Assembly: GCA_028284955.1 (NCBI GenBank)
Contig: JANQQS010000022.1
Location: forward strand, 1 to 64,000
Source: Myxococcota bacterium
GTDB lineage: Bacteria; Myxococcota_A; Polyangia; Polyangiales; Houyiibacteriaceae
Direction: 5' to 3'
Length of the DNA stretch: 64,000 nucleotides
The notes beneath the pieces were generated by a model. It made no database searches. It was not told where the DNA came from and saw only the letters and a program-made list of their open reading frames with translations. This document shows positions 8,089-16,866 of the stretch, in pieces; position 1 is the stretch's first letter, and every line of letters starts with the position of its first letter. Both the position numbers and the translations under genes were made by a program.

Positions 8089-8852
8089 TCACGAAAGCAA
8101 AGATCACGCGAACAGCATCAGCCGAGGGAGTTTCAGCCAAGACGGTGGAGCGCGACTACGCGCTCGCGCATATTGTCGCCGCTATTGCGGCGGCAGACTT
8201 TCAACGCAAGCTTGTTTTTAAGGGAGGCACATCCCTTCGCTTGTGTCATTTCGAGGACTATCGCTACTCGGCCGACTTGGACTTTTCAGTTATCGATGCG
8301 ACCACAAACGAGGGGCTGGAACTCATCGCCCATGCGCTGGACGGAGTTGGTGACGCGTTGTTCGAGCTTCGGCTCACTGATTCCTTTCCCACGCGGATTT
8401 CGTACATCGGCCCCTTGGAGCGGTGTCGTGAAGTCAAGTTGGATCTCGCCGGTGACGAGCTCGTGGAGAACACCGAGGAACGTACGTTGATTCGGCGTTG
8501 GGGCAACCTTCCGCACGATCGAGCGATACGGGTGTACACGACCCTAGAGGTCGCTGCTGAGAAACTTCGGTGTGTGATCCAGCGTCTGCAGTGTCGAGAT
8601 CTATTTGATCTCAATGTACTACTCAACGAGAGCGGCGTTGACATTGCCGAAGCGTCCTTGCTCTTCCAGAAGAAGGCGAAGCATCGCAAGATCAACCCAG
8701 CATCTTTCGGCCAGCGCTACGAACGGCGGATTGCAGAATATGAAAAACGGTGGGAGCGAGAGCTCGCAGAGCATGTGTGTGGTGAACCTCCGCGCTTCGA
8801 TGCCGTCCAGCGAGCAGTGGCTAGGCATTTGAGAAGCGTCGATCTGATCTAG
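8085..8852 (+). CDS. abiEii: AbiEii-type nucleotidyltransferase toxin
   Basis: A 255-residue DNA polymerase beta-like nucleotidyltransferase. The GGTS motif is at residues 48-51 within KGGTSLRLCHF, and the metal-binding D-x-D is in SADLDFSV at about 64-66. A helical C-terminal half follows, with the EKLRCVIQR and CRDLFDLNVLL segments typical of AbiEii. Such toxins modify tRNA ends or nucleotides and cause growth arrest after phage infection. The ATG at 8085 overlaps the antitoxin stop by four bases. It is the first of two AbiE systems in the window. Confidence 0.82.
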   Translation: MITKAKITRTASAEGVSAKTVERDYALAHIVAAIAAADFQRKLVFKGGTSLRLCHFEDYRYSADLDFSVIDATTNEGLELIAHALDGVGDALFELRLTDSFPTRISYIGPLERCREVKLDLAGDELVENTEERTLIRRWGNLPHDRAIRVYTTLEVAAEKLRCVIQRLQCRDLFDLNVLLNESGVDIAEASLLFQKKAKHRKINPASFGQRYERRIAEYEKRWERELAEHVCGEPPRFDAVQRAVARHLRSVDLI

Positions 8853-8969
8853 ATCTATTCGAACCGATCCAGAGTATTTGCGTGTCCCCTCAGGCGTATT
8901 TCGACTTTTAGAACTTTGTTGGCCGTGTTGGGCGTATCGTGGGGCTGCCGCCGATTGATTCCGCCATGC

Positions 8970-9887
8970 TTATCGGCGCGTTTTGCCTTGGAGCAGATCT
9001 CGGTCCGCTTCGAGTTGTTGCGTCATGGAGTCGACGAATGCGCGAATGCGCGCTGCGCGGCGTAGGTCTCGATGCACTACGAGCCATAGCTCGTTGTCGA
9101 GCTCGGGTTCGCATGCGAAGAGGCGAACCACGTTTGGGTTGCGGTCGAGCATGAAGCAGGGGAGGGCGGCGATGCCGAGTCCTTGCTCTACGGCCATGCA
9201 TTGGGTGAGCAGGCTTGAGCATCGCATGGCGATGCTCGCGTCGCCGACCAGGTTGTCGACGTGTCGCGCGTAGCGTACGTGGGCCAGGCTTTCGTCGACG
9301 CCGATGATGCGATGACGAACGAGGTCGGCTCGGCGGCGCGGTGTTCCGTTGCGCGCGACGTAGTCTGCCGATGCGTAGAGGGCGCCTGCGACGCGGCAGA
9401 TTCGGCGGGGGACGACGTCTTGTTCCGTTGGGCGAGCGCCGGGGCGGATCGCGACATCCGCTTCGCCGCGGCCAAGGGCAAACATCCGGTTGTCGACGTT
9501 GACGCTCACGCGCACGCCCGGGCATTTCTTCGCAAACTCGGCCAGGTAGGGTCCTATCAGCTGGATCGCGAGGGTATCGGTGGTGGTGACGCGGACGTCG
9601 CCTCGCAGTTGTTGATCGGAGCCAACCAGTTCTCGTTCGATGGCGTGAACATCGTCTTCCATGCGCGCGACCAGAGCGCTCAGTCGTTCGCCGGTGGCGG
9701 TCAGGACGTATCCGCGGCTGCGTCGTTCGAATAGCTGCGCGCCCAATCGCTCTTCGAGCGCACCGATGCGTCGAAACACAGTCGATTGGTTGATGCCTAG
9801 GGCTTCGCCCGCGCGCGCCAAAGTGCCGGCCCGCGTGGTCGCGAGAAAGATACGTAGATCGTCCCAGTTATCGACGGGCCCGCTCAT
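8970..9887 (-). CDS. LysR-family transcriptional regulator
   Basis: A 305-residue LysR regulator. The N-terminal helix-turn-helix reads WDDLRIFLATTRAGTLARAG, followed by INQSTVFRRIGALEERLG. The C-terminal part is the periplasmic-binding-like effector domain. The start at 9887 (MSGPVDNWDD) fits family length; an upstream extension to 9953 runs through the promoter. It is transcribed away from the DoxX gene with a 97-base intergenic region, the usual arrangement for a LysR gene and its target. Confidence 0.9.
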   Translation of the reverse strand: MSGPVDNWDDLRIFLATTRAGTLARAGEALGINQSTVFRRIGALEERLGAQLFERRSRGYVLTATGERLSALVARMEDDVHAIERELVGSDQQLRGDVRVTTTDTLAIQLIGPYLAEFAKKCPGVRVSVNVDNRMFALGRGEADVAIRPGARPTEQDVVPRRICRVAGALYASADYVARNGTPRRRADLVRHRIIGVDESLAHVRYARHVDNLVGDASIAMRCSSLLTQCMAVEQGLGIAALPCFMLDRNPNVVRLFACEPELDNELWLVVHRDLRRAARIRAFVDSMTQQLEADRDLLQGKTRR

Positions 9888-9904
9888 TCTGTTCAATCTT
9901 GCAC

Positions 9905-9928
9905 GAATGCAACTTTTGGTTGCGATTC
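9905..9928. promoter_or_regulatory. inverted repeat between lysR-type gene and doxX
   Basis: GAATGCAAC at 9905-9913 and GTTGCGATTC at 9919-9928 form an imperfect inverted repeat in the divergent promoter region. The position and symmetry suit a LysR binding box. Confidence 0.4.
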
Positions 9929-9984
9929 TGTCTATAGATTTCTTTGTGCGCAAGAGCCATGTTGACCCTCAAGGAGATAGGAAC

Positions 9985-10506
9985 ATGCAAGCAACGGAAC
10001 AAAACGCTTTTCCCACGTCACCGGAGGCTCCCAACGTACGCTCAGTCGTTCACTGGCTCTCGCGCACCGACGATTCAGCGGCCCTTGCCGTGGCCCGCAT
10101 CGCGCTCGCACTGGTCATCCTGCCCCACGGCGCGCAGAAGCTGCTCGGACTATTCGGAGGCCACGGTTTCGCGGGCACCATGGGGTTTCTCACCGATACG
10201 ATGGGGTTGCCCTGGATCGTGGGCTTTCTCACCATCATGGCCGAATCCATCGGTGCGCTTGCTCTGCTGGTAGGCGCGGGCAGTCGCGTCGCCGCGCTCG
10301 GCATCGGCGCAGTCATGGTGGGCGCTGTCGTCACCGTGCACGGTCAGTTTGGTTTCTTCATGAACTGGTTTGGCAACCAATCGGGCGAGGGCTTTGAATA
10401 CCACCTGCTGGCGCTTGGCCTGGCTGCGGCAGTCGTTCTCGGCGGCGCCGGTCGCTGGTCGCTCGATCGCGCCTTCAGCCGAGCGACTGAGTCATCGAGC
10501 GATTGA
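9985..10506 (+). CDS. DoxX family membrane protein
   Basis: A 173-residue integral membrane protein with about four hydrophobic segments. It matches the DoxX family by ARIALALVILPHGAQKLLG near the N-terminus and the central GLPWIVGFLTIMAESIGALA. The start at 9985 follows a strong AAGGAG site six bases upstream. DoxX proteins have been tied to redox and sulfur stress, but the role here is open. The divergent LysR gene probably controls it. Confidence 0.88.
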   Translation: MQATEQNAFPTSPEAPNVRSVVHWLSRTDDSAALAVARIALALVILPHGAQKLLGLFGGHGFAGTMGFLTDTMGLPWIVGFLTIMAESIGALALLVGAGSRVAALGIGAVMVGAVVTVHGQFGFFMNWFGNQSGEGFEYHLLALGLAAAVVLGGAGRWSLDRAFSRATESSSD

Positions 10507-10550
10507 GTCATAGAGCCGAGCGGCTGCAAGGCTGAGCGGACCTAGGTCGA

Positions 10551-10587
10551 GCGTTGCAACGTTCGGTGATCATCCGAACTGCAACGC
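10551..10587. other. long perfect stem-loop after doxX, in a gene-poor stretch
   Basis: GCGTTGCA, a two-base AC bulge and GTTCGG at 10551-10566 pair with CCGAAC and TGCAACGC at 10574-10587 around the loop TGATCAT. No T-run follows, so it may be a Rho-type processing hairpin or an operator rather than a terminator. The remaining bases 10588-10989 hold no convincing gene. A GAGCTGGGAGC segment is repeated near 10790 and 10842. Confidence 0.5.
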
Positions 10588-10989
10588 GTCGCTGCTTAGG
10601 AAGGCGGCGCGTAGAAAGACCGCTGTTCTCTAACGGTTCGATCGACGCGACCGTGGTGCATGGGTGCATCCAGCGTCGGTCTAGCGTTGCAAGTTCACCG
10701 TGTCCTCGGGTCGACCGCCCAAAGGAATTAGGGACAGTCCGCACTTATCGAACTTTTGGCGCTCAATACGCAACTTGAGCGCTGCGAGCTGGGAGCACCA
10801 ACAAGACACCCATAAATTCTATCCAATGTATCGGGTGCTCGAGCTGGGAGCCCGGCGACACGCACCAGGTACGGCCCGACGAACTTTGCGTTCTCCGGAG
10901 CGACGAATGTCGTCCGTACTTGCGATGCGCTACGTATCACCGATCTTTCTTTGGCCGCACTCGCGCCTGCTTGCTAGTGTCAGGGCGCA

Positions 10990-11283
10990 ATGGCTGAAGG
11001 AATAAAAGCCACCCGCAAACACGCGACTTGGGATCAGGTTCGAGACATCCACCGGGATCGGTGGGTCCTTATCGAAGCGACTCGAGCACACTCGATCGAC
11101 GGTCGACGCATCGTCGAAGAGGTTTCCGTCGTTCGGGTTGCCGACCAGTCACAATCATTGCTAGAGGAATATCTAAGGCTGCACCGGAGCGACCCAGCCC
11201 GAGAGCTTTACGTCTATCATACCGGCCGGCCCACGCTCGACATTGGCGAGACTCGGTGGGCTGGTATTCGAGCCACGGGGTGA
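10990..11283 (+). CDS. small conserved-looking partner of a retropepsin-like protease
   Basis: A 97-residue protein with no recognised domain. It starts ATWDQVRDIHRDRWVLIEA and ends RELYVYHTG, then IGETRWAGIRATG. Predicted content is mixed helix and strand, with no signal peptide. Its stop codon overlaps the GTG of the protease gene (GTGA), so the two are translationally coupled. A degraded copy of its C-terminal region lies at 54874-54981, again directly in front of a protease fragment. That shows the pair is inherited as a unit. Function unknown. Confidence 0.75.
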   Translation: MAEGIKATRKHATWDQVRDIHRDRWVLIEATRAHSIDGRRIVEEVSVVRVADQSQSLLEEYLRLHRSDPARELYVYHTGRPTLDIGETRWAGIRATG

Positions 11284-11675
11284 ACCTCGTCATCCGGCAT
11301 GGCCTACCGTTCGCGAAGACGACGTTGTCCTTCCGTGGTCGGGTGATCGAGATGGAAAACGTTCTACTGGACACAGGTTCCGGAGGTTCGATTTTCTCCG
11401 TCGACAAACTACTTACGCTGGGAGCGGCGCCCGAGCCCACAGACCAAGTTCGCCGAATCACCGGTATCGGCGGCTCGGAATACGTCTATGAGAAGGAGGT
11501 CGACTACCTTGCAATTGGCTCGCTACGCCGCGACGCATTCAAGATACAGGTGGGCAATACGCAGTACGGATTAGACTTCGACGGCATTGTGGGCACGGAC
11601 TTTTTCATCGCGATGGGCGCTGTGATCGACTTCGACGCAATGACGGTCGCTGGGCGCATGCCGAATGAGGCGTGA
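11280..11675 (+). CDS. retropepsin-like aspartic protease
   Basis: A 131-residue single-domain aspartic protease of clan AA. The catalytic motif is DTGSG in VLLDTGSGGSIFSVDKL, preceded by an RHGLPFAKTTLSFRG strand region. The C-terminal half has the second hydrophobic-Gly motif GIVGTDFF. Retropepsins work as homodimers, each giving one catalytic Asp. No signal peptide or membrane anchor is present, so it is cytoplasmic. The GTG start at 11280 overlaps the upstream stop, and its last 11 bases overlap the downstream gene. The start is supported by the same GTG context in the fragment at 54978. Substrate unknown; neighbouring proteins are obvious candidates. Confidence 0.8.
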   Translation: MNLVIRHGLPFAKTTLSFRGRVIEMENVLLDTGSGGSIFSVDKLLTLGAAPEPTDQVRRITGIGGSEYVYEKEVDYLAIGSLRRDAFKIQVGNTQYGLDFDGIVGTDFFIAMGAVIDFDAMTVAGRMPNEA

Positions 11676-12666
11676 GCGCTCGACTGACCGCGCCTTGCAG
11701 CTGGTTGAGCAGGCGCAACAGGAACTGCTTGGGATTCGGCGGCGGATCACCACACTCGAGGCGTTCGAGACCGAACTCAACCGAGTAACCAGAGGTGAAC
11801 CCTTTACGATCATGAACGAGCTGATCTGGGTCGCCATGATCGATGCGCGTGACATGCTCCTGATCCACTTTGCGCAATGGATCCTCTCAGCTCGAGGTTC
11901 CGCGGGTCTTTTCGGCAAACTCCGGCAATGCAAGCTGAGTAACTTCTACGTACCGACCAAGCCGTCTGCCGCCTACCACGAGCGCGTCAACCTGATCACA
12001 CCGGCATCGGAGAAGGTGCGCGCCGAACTTGAACGTGACCTGGCTTGCGAAACGCACGCGGGCCGCCGTGCTCTTTTTGCAGAGGTGTTCCCTGACGCGA
12101 TGGCCAGGGGAGGTGCTCCGAACCACGAAGATCTCGACCGCCTTCAGAAGCAGTTTGAGAGTGCTCTGTGCGAGGTCGTTGCGGATCGAAATCAAAACAG
12201 GGCTCATCCGCCATACGGGCCGGCCCCCAAGAAGGCGAGCGCGCGTATGCTCGGATTTGGGGATCTGCGAAACCACGTCGAGTGGGCCGACGATTTCCTA
12301 AACAAACTTAGGCTCTTGATCGACCAGTCCCGGTGGATGGCCACCGACCCGCAGAGCCAAGCTGAGGAAACCGCCCGCGACCTCGTAGATGCGCTTCTAC
12401 TCGGGGGCCGACGCCGAATGGACTTCCTTACCGGGCTGAGCGAGGCAGCCTATGAGTCCGGTGGACGCTACGCCTGGCAATACCGTGACGCACTCTACGA
12501 GGCCATGTGGTCGCAGCGCCGCACTGAGGACGACCCTTTCAACGACCCCGCCCAGCTTCGCGATCGGGAGGGCTACCGCCTTTTCGTTGTCGAGGACTCC
12601 CACGAGGGCGAGGGCATGCCGAGCACTGATTGCGGCCGGCCCGATGGTGGAGGGACGCCGGATTGA
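11665..12666 (+). CDS. HEPN-like protein coupled to the retropepsin unit
   Basis: A 333-residue, largely helical cytoplasmic protein. The middle contains ADRNQNRAHPP, which fits the R-x(4-6)-H motif of HEPN ribonucleases. The earlier helix MNELIWVAMIDARDMLLIHF has the acidic residues and spacing of AbiU2-like HEPN proteins. The C-terminal third (LVDALLLGGRRRMDFL onward) is not recognised. The start at 11665 lies inside the protease gene, an 11-base overlap that implies coupled translation. The HEPN call is from motif and helix pattern only. If correct, the unit pairs a protease with a potential RNase effector. Confidence 0.5.
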   Translation: MRRERSTDRALQLVEQAQQELLGIRRRITTLEAFETELNRVTRGEPFTIMNELIWVAMIDARDMLLIHFAQWILSARGSAGLFGKLRQCKLSNFYVPTKPSAAYHERVNLITPASEKVRAELERDLACETHAGRRALFAEVFPDAMARGGAPNHEDLDRLQKQFESALCEVVADRNQNRAHPPYGPAPKKASARMLGFGDLRNHVEWADDFLNKLRLLIDQSRWMATDPQSQAEETARDLVDALLLGGRRRMDFLTGLSEAAYESGGRYAWQYRDALYEAMWSQRRTEDDPFNDPAQLRDREGYRLFVVEDSHEGEGMPSTDCGRPDGGGTPD

Positions 12667-12841
12667 GCCGGTTTCTCAAGCGCCGGGAGCGGAACTGGTT
12701 GCCCGAGGAGTTCCAGCACGGGCACGATCTTTGTTTCAGACACCACTCGATTGGTGACAAGTAGCCGATTTCATTCTTCCGCGCGGACGTGCCGTGATAT
12801 CCAGGCGTCTCAAACGATGTTGAACACACGGGAGGTCTACG

Positions 12842-13798
12842 ATGGCGAAACGATACGGGGCACGTCTGCCAGCGGTTTCTTCACACTCAGCATGTCTTGC
12901 TACACGATCGCTGCGACTGTTTGTGTCGGTCAGCGTTGCGTTGGCTTTGGGTTCTTGCGCTGAGTTCGACTCGGTGGACGAGCACGATTCGGTTGGGGAC
13001 GTGGCAGGAGCCGAAGCCGAGCTTTTGGGAGCACGCTCTTGCCGCACGGGGTTCGAGGAACACGGCGTGTACGAAACCACATTGGTGTACGGCATCGATG
13101 AACAGATTGAAGACACCTTTATTCTCGCCATGGATCCAGAGCGCAACACAGTGGAATATCGAACGGGCGCGTTCGATTTTTTTCGTGAGCGCTACGGCAT
13201 GGATTTCGACCCGTCCGTGGAGGGAGACCAGATCACGACCGATGGGCAGGGTGGACAAGCGTTGGTTCGTGCGGGGAAGCTGGATGAGGGCAGCACCCAT
13301 CAGGTGTACGCGCTCGATGCGCAGCGCATTCCGCAGTGGCGTGGTCGTTTGCCGATCACCAACACCGCGTTTTTCGATGACGGCTACTTCGTGTTTTTGC
13401 TCTCTGACTACGAGGCGCATGGCACCTACGGCGGCGCGGATGGCCTTCGGATACGCGCTGGTGATGTCGTCGTTCAGGGAGAATATCGGATGTTCGACGA
13501 TCGGGGACGGTTGCTCGATACCATCGCCTATTTTGCCGATACCCCTGCGACGGTAAATCCCTTTGCCGGCGACGAAGAAGCATCGGCGGGGGCCACGTTC
13601 ATCAGCATTACCTGCCGCGTGGAAAGCGAGATTTTCGGAACCGGGCTCACCCGTGGCATCGGAGAACAGCGACCGCTCCCCGGGGGCGGAGAAGATGTCG
13701 ATTTTCGCTACGTGATGCGTTTTCCGTCGCGCGTATCCGATTCGAATGTCGCCCGTAGTCGTTGCGATCGACTGCGACCGCTGGGCCGCCGTCTTTAG
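12842..13798 (+). CDS. secreted lipoprotein of unknown function
   Basis: A 318-residue protein preceded by a good GGGAGG ribosome site. A long n-region leads to the hydrophobic stretch SLRLFVSVSVALALGSC, with Cys as the lipidation site. The mature part is acidic at first and rich in beta-strand, with no domain recognised. It is monocistronic as far as can be seen, followed by a 171-base gap before the GH5 gene. Confidence 0.7.
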   Translation: MAKRYGARLPAVSSHSACLATRSLRLFVSVSVALALGSCAEFDSVDEHDSVGDVAGAEAELLGARSCRTGFEEHGVYETTLVYGIDEQIEDTFILAMDPERNTVEYRTGAFDFFRERYGMDFDPSVEGDQITTDGQGGQALVRAGKLDEGSTHQVYALDAQRIPQWRGRLPITNTAFFDDGYFVFLLSDYEAHGTYGGADGLRIRAGDVVVQGEYRMFDDRGRLLDTIAYFADTPATVNPFAGDEEASAGATFISITCRVESEIFGTGLTRGIGEQRPLPGGGEDVDFRYVMRFPSRVSDSNVARSRCDRLRPLGRRL

Positions 13799-13908
13799 GG
13801 TCGCCGCCTTTATGAGAGGGGTCGGTGGAAGGATGAACCGGGCGCCGCGGACAACTCGCGATGTGTTGCCGCGGTCGCGGTTTGCCACCCGGAACGGTTT
13901 TGGGAATG

Positions 13909-13930
13909 CTACATACATAAACCTATGTAG
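13909..13930. promoter_or_regulatory. inverted repeat upstream of GH5 copy 1
   Basis: CTACATA at 13909-13915 and TATGTAG at 13924-13930 form a perfect inverted repeat 39 bases before the GH5 start, a plausible operator. The GH5 paralogue at 20039 shares the preceding TTTTGGGAAT but lacks the palindrome, so the two copies may be regulated differently. Confidence 0.45.
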
Positions 13931-13969
13931 GTTTGTGTATCCGGAAAATATCTATCGGAAGGTAGCCAC

Positions 13970-15283
13970 ATGTCGACTAGAAGTATCCGACTCGTGGGGT
14001 TTTGTATCCTTTCTTTCGCCATCTCGAGCTGCAGCGAGGACCTCGAGGGGACCGGCGATAATTCTGAACTCGGCGGTTCGTGTGACGCTTCTGCCCAGGG
14101 ATGCGACAACTCCGGCAACAAGTGCGACGACGGTTCTCGTCAGCCAAGCGCAGTAGATCCTTGGACGATGGTGAATCGATTGGGGGTTGGAATCAACGCC
14201 ACCATCAGAGGGACGAACTCGGACGGTGGCGATCCAGTATGGCAAAAGCAATTTGCCACGGATATTGCGAACGCTGGATTCAATACCGTTCGCTTGTGGG
14301 CCAAGCCGAGTTCACAAGATATGGGTCCTGGGCCCGACTACGTCGTCAAAGCGAGTTACTGGGCCAATATTGAAGCCCAGATCGATGACAGTTTGAATGC
14401 TGGTCTCAACGTCGTCCTGGTGGTCGACGAAAAATGGTACTCGGGTTCTTATAATCAATACAACCGCCCGAACAATACGGCTGCTCAGAAGAAGGCAATT
14501 CTAGATCGCATCGTTCAGTTCTGGGCCCAAGCTTCTGAACGTTGGAAAAACAAATCCGAAAACCTGGTGTATCAAATATTGAATGAACCCGCGGCGAAGC
14601 ATGGTCTCGAATGGGATATGCCTTCGGAGGAAGTATATCTACGACTCCTTAGAGATAGTGTCGCAGCCATACGTGCCCATGATGCCATGCGAAACATCAC
14701 TTTTTTTGCCAGAAATCACGGCGATATCTCGCAGATAAATCCTAAAGATATCCCAGAGCTCGGGGCGTACTACTTCGGCTCGCAGCACGGGTATCCTGGT
14801 AAAGATTTTCATTCGCGCGGAACCAAGCTGTGGGGCCCGACCGCAGAGCAAACGTCCGAAATGGACGACTACTTCGAGAGAATTTCGACCTTTGTTAACG
14901 ACGAATCTCGACACGTTGATGGCAAGACCCACCCTGTTGCCATCACCGAATTCGGCACGCGCCACAAAGCAGGATTCGGAAACGCGAACACCTGGGTCTA
15001 TCGCGATGGTCGCATCGAGGAAGGCGAAAGAGCCCAGTACACAGACGATTTCGTCAAGCGAGCCCGGAGTAGCGACATCGCTGCCGTCGTCCATTCTGGC
15101 CCCGCGGGCGGAGACGGATTCAACTTTTCGATCTATCGACACTCTAGCGCCGTGGGTCAACGGTGGGTGTACCCGAGAATCGTTGATGCGATGACGAAGT
15201 ATGCCAGCAGCGACCCCGGCAGCGGTGCTGGTTCATCTAGCGATCGAAGTGATCCTGCCCAGTGCTCATCGAGCAGCCGGTGA
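13970..15283 (+). CDS. GH5-type glycoside hydrolase lipoprotein, copy 1 (acidic form)
   Basis: A 437-residue lipoprotein with signal peptide and lipobox ISSC at residue 21. A clan-A TIM barrel follows: RLGVGIN at the first strand, then the acid/base Glu206 in LNEPAAKHG and the nucleophile Glu327 in ITEFGTRHKAG. This is the pattern of family 5 cellulases/endoglucanases, which hydrolyse beta-1,4-glycans by retention. The C-terminus is a short Ser-rich tail. A close paralogue lies at 20039-21328. Relative to it, this copy has many Asp/Glu where the other has Lys/Asn/Arg. It may act at the cell surface on plant or microbial polysaccharide. Confidence 0.9.
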   Translation: MSTRSIRLVGFCILSFAISSCSEDLEGTGDNSELGGSCDASAQGCDNSGNKCDDGSRQPSAVDPWTMVNRLGVGINATIRGTNSDGGDPVWQKQFATDIANAGFNTVRLWAKPSSQDMGPGPDYVVKASYWANIEAQIDDSLNAGLNVVLVVDEKWYSGSYNQYNRPNNTAAQKKAILDRIVQFWAQASERWKNKSENLVYQILNEPAAKHGLEWDMPSEEVYLRLLRDSVAAIRAHDAMRNITFFARNHGDISQINPKDIPELGAYYFGSQHGYPGKDFHSRGTKLWGPTAEQTSEMDDYFERISTFVNDESRHVDGKTHPVAITEFGTRHKAGFGNANTWVYRDGRIEEGERAQYTDDFVKRARSSDIAAVVHSGPAGGDGFNFSIYRHSSAVGQRWVYPRIVDAMTKYASSDPGSGAGSSSDRSDPAQCSSSSR

Positions 15284-15402
15284 CCGGGACGCGCGGATCG
15301 TCTACCCGGCATAGCCCGTGCCGATTTTGAAGCAGAGTACGCAATTCCGATGAAAAAGGAATTTGTTTGGCCCCGCGACATGCGTGCTCCATAGTTAAGG
15401 GG

Positions 15403-16866
15403 ATGCGGAAGTTGGACGTTGCGCTGTTTTTTGGATTGTTGAGCGCAGCCTGGGGAGTCGGGTGCAACACCGGGATTCGCGATCTCGAGTTGCCGAGTGA
15501 CGCAGATGGATCCGTCCCGGAGGCGAGCGCGGACGGGTCCCAAGAATCGATGGTATTCAATACCGAGTCTCTAGATCCCGGAGCTACCCGTTTGGTATTC
15601 GCGGTGGCCGGCGATGGGAATCCGCAAACGCGAGTGTGGGCTTCGGGGGCATGGACCGAGCCGCGATCGGTGGCCACGCCCCGCATGGCACGTTGGGTGA
15701 CGGGCGCCGCCGCGCCGAGCGGCACTGAGGAGTTGGTGATGTTCCTCGGAAGCTCGGCGGATGATCCAGCGATGCGTGTGTTGCGACACGATGCTGGCGT
15801 ATGGACCGAGGAATGGTCCGCGGCGATTCAAACCAGCTCGGGCGTAAGTAGACAGCGCTTTGCAGACGTCGCCTATGAAACCACGTCTGGCGATGCACTG
15901 GTGGTGCATGCTGATTCTGGGCCCACGCCCACGTTTCGTACGTATCGAAACGGAGTATGGTCTGAGCCGAGACCGGTGCCGGTGAACGGCGGTGATGGCG
16001 CTGCGCCTGATACCAATACCGGTTCGCCGGAGTGGGTGGAATTGGTGGCCCATCCCGCGACCGACCAAGTTGCGTTGCTCTACGCGGATTCGGACGGCGC
16101 GTTGGTTGTCGCGATCTGGGACGGAGACGACTGGGTCAGCGAGCGTACGCGAGCGCTACAACGAGCGCCCTTCCCAACCAGCCACCGCGCGTTTGACGCG
16201 GCCTATGAACAATCGAGCGGAGAGTTGGTGGTGGTCTGGTCCAACCGGGAAGAAGGAGGAGAACAAATTGCCTTTGCCCGGCTCTCGTCGGGTGGAGACT
16301 GGGTATCCGCGACGACAGCTCTTTCGGGCTTTCAAGTGGATTACGTTGATCTCGAGGCCGCCCCTTCGGGAAATCGAATTGCGCTCGCAGTCGGCGATCT
16401 GTCGGGAACGCTTCGCCTGGGCCTCGCCATGTGGGATGGAGATGCGTGGATCGAGGCTTCGGAGCACGACCGGAGTATTCGCGGCGGAAACGGCGATGAA
16501 GTTGCAGTGGTCTCTTGGTCGAACGAGAACGAGGCCATTTGCGTCTACGCCGACGAAGAAACAGGCGTTCTCGATTGGGCTCGATGGAGCCCGGCGCAGG
16601 GATGGGAAGTGCAAGCGGATGTACCGGTCGATTCCGCCAAAGGGTTCACTGAATCAGTGCGACTGAGCCCCCGTCTGGCGCGAGGCGAACTCATCGCCGG
16701 TCTTCTTGATTCCACCGGCTTGCTCTACTCCCTGGTCTACGACAGGGGTTCTTGGAACCAGACTGCTGCTGAAGGACCGCTCTGGCCATCCGCGCTGAGG
16801 CCGGCCGATCCTCAGAGCGCAGATTCCACTCCGTTCGATCTGTACGCGCGACGGGTGATCCCGTGA
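15403..16866 (+). CDS. lipoprotein with repeated beta-strand units
   Basis: A 487-residue lipoprotein. The start at 15403 follows AAGGGG and gives MRKLDVALFFGLLSAAWGVG then Cys as lipidation site. The mature protein contains several repeats ending in W-D-G-D-D/A-W, as in AIWDGDDW and AMWDGDAWIE, suggesting a beta-propeller. No enzymatic motif was seen. Its stop overlaps the GTG of the next lipoprotein gene, so the two form an operon. Confidence 0.75.
   Translation: MRKLDVALFFGLLSAAWGVGCNTGIRDLELPSDADGSVPEASADGSQESMVFNTESLDPGATRLVFAVAGDGNPQTRVWASGAWTEPRSVATPRMARWVTGAAAPSGTEELVMFLGSSADDPAMRVLRHDAGVWTEEWSAAIQTSSGVSRQRFADVAYETTSGDALVVHADSGPTPTFRTYRNGVWSEPRPVPVNGGDGAAPDTNTGSPEWVELVAHPATDQVALLYADSDGALVVAIWDGDDWVSERTRALQRAPFPTSHRAFDAAYEQSSGELVVVWSNREEGGEQIAFARLSSGGDWVSATTALSGFQVDYVDLEAAPSGNRIALAVGDLSGTLRLGLAMWDGDAWIEASEHDRSIRGGNGDEVAVVSWSNENEAICVYADEETGVLDWARWSPAQGWEVQADVPVDSAKGFTESVRLSPRLARGELIAGLLDSTGLLYSLVYDRGSWNQTAAEGPLWPSALRPADPQSADSTPFDLYARRVIP

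Noticed and set aside
10588-10989. Possible transposase remnant after doxX
   Set aside because: The phrase AGGGACAGTCC recalls ends of some elements, but no coding similarity or paired terminal repeats were seen.
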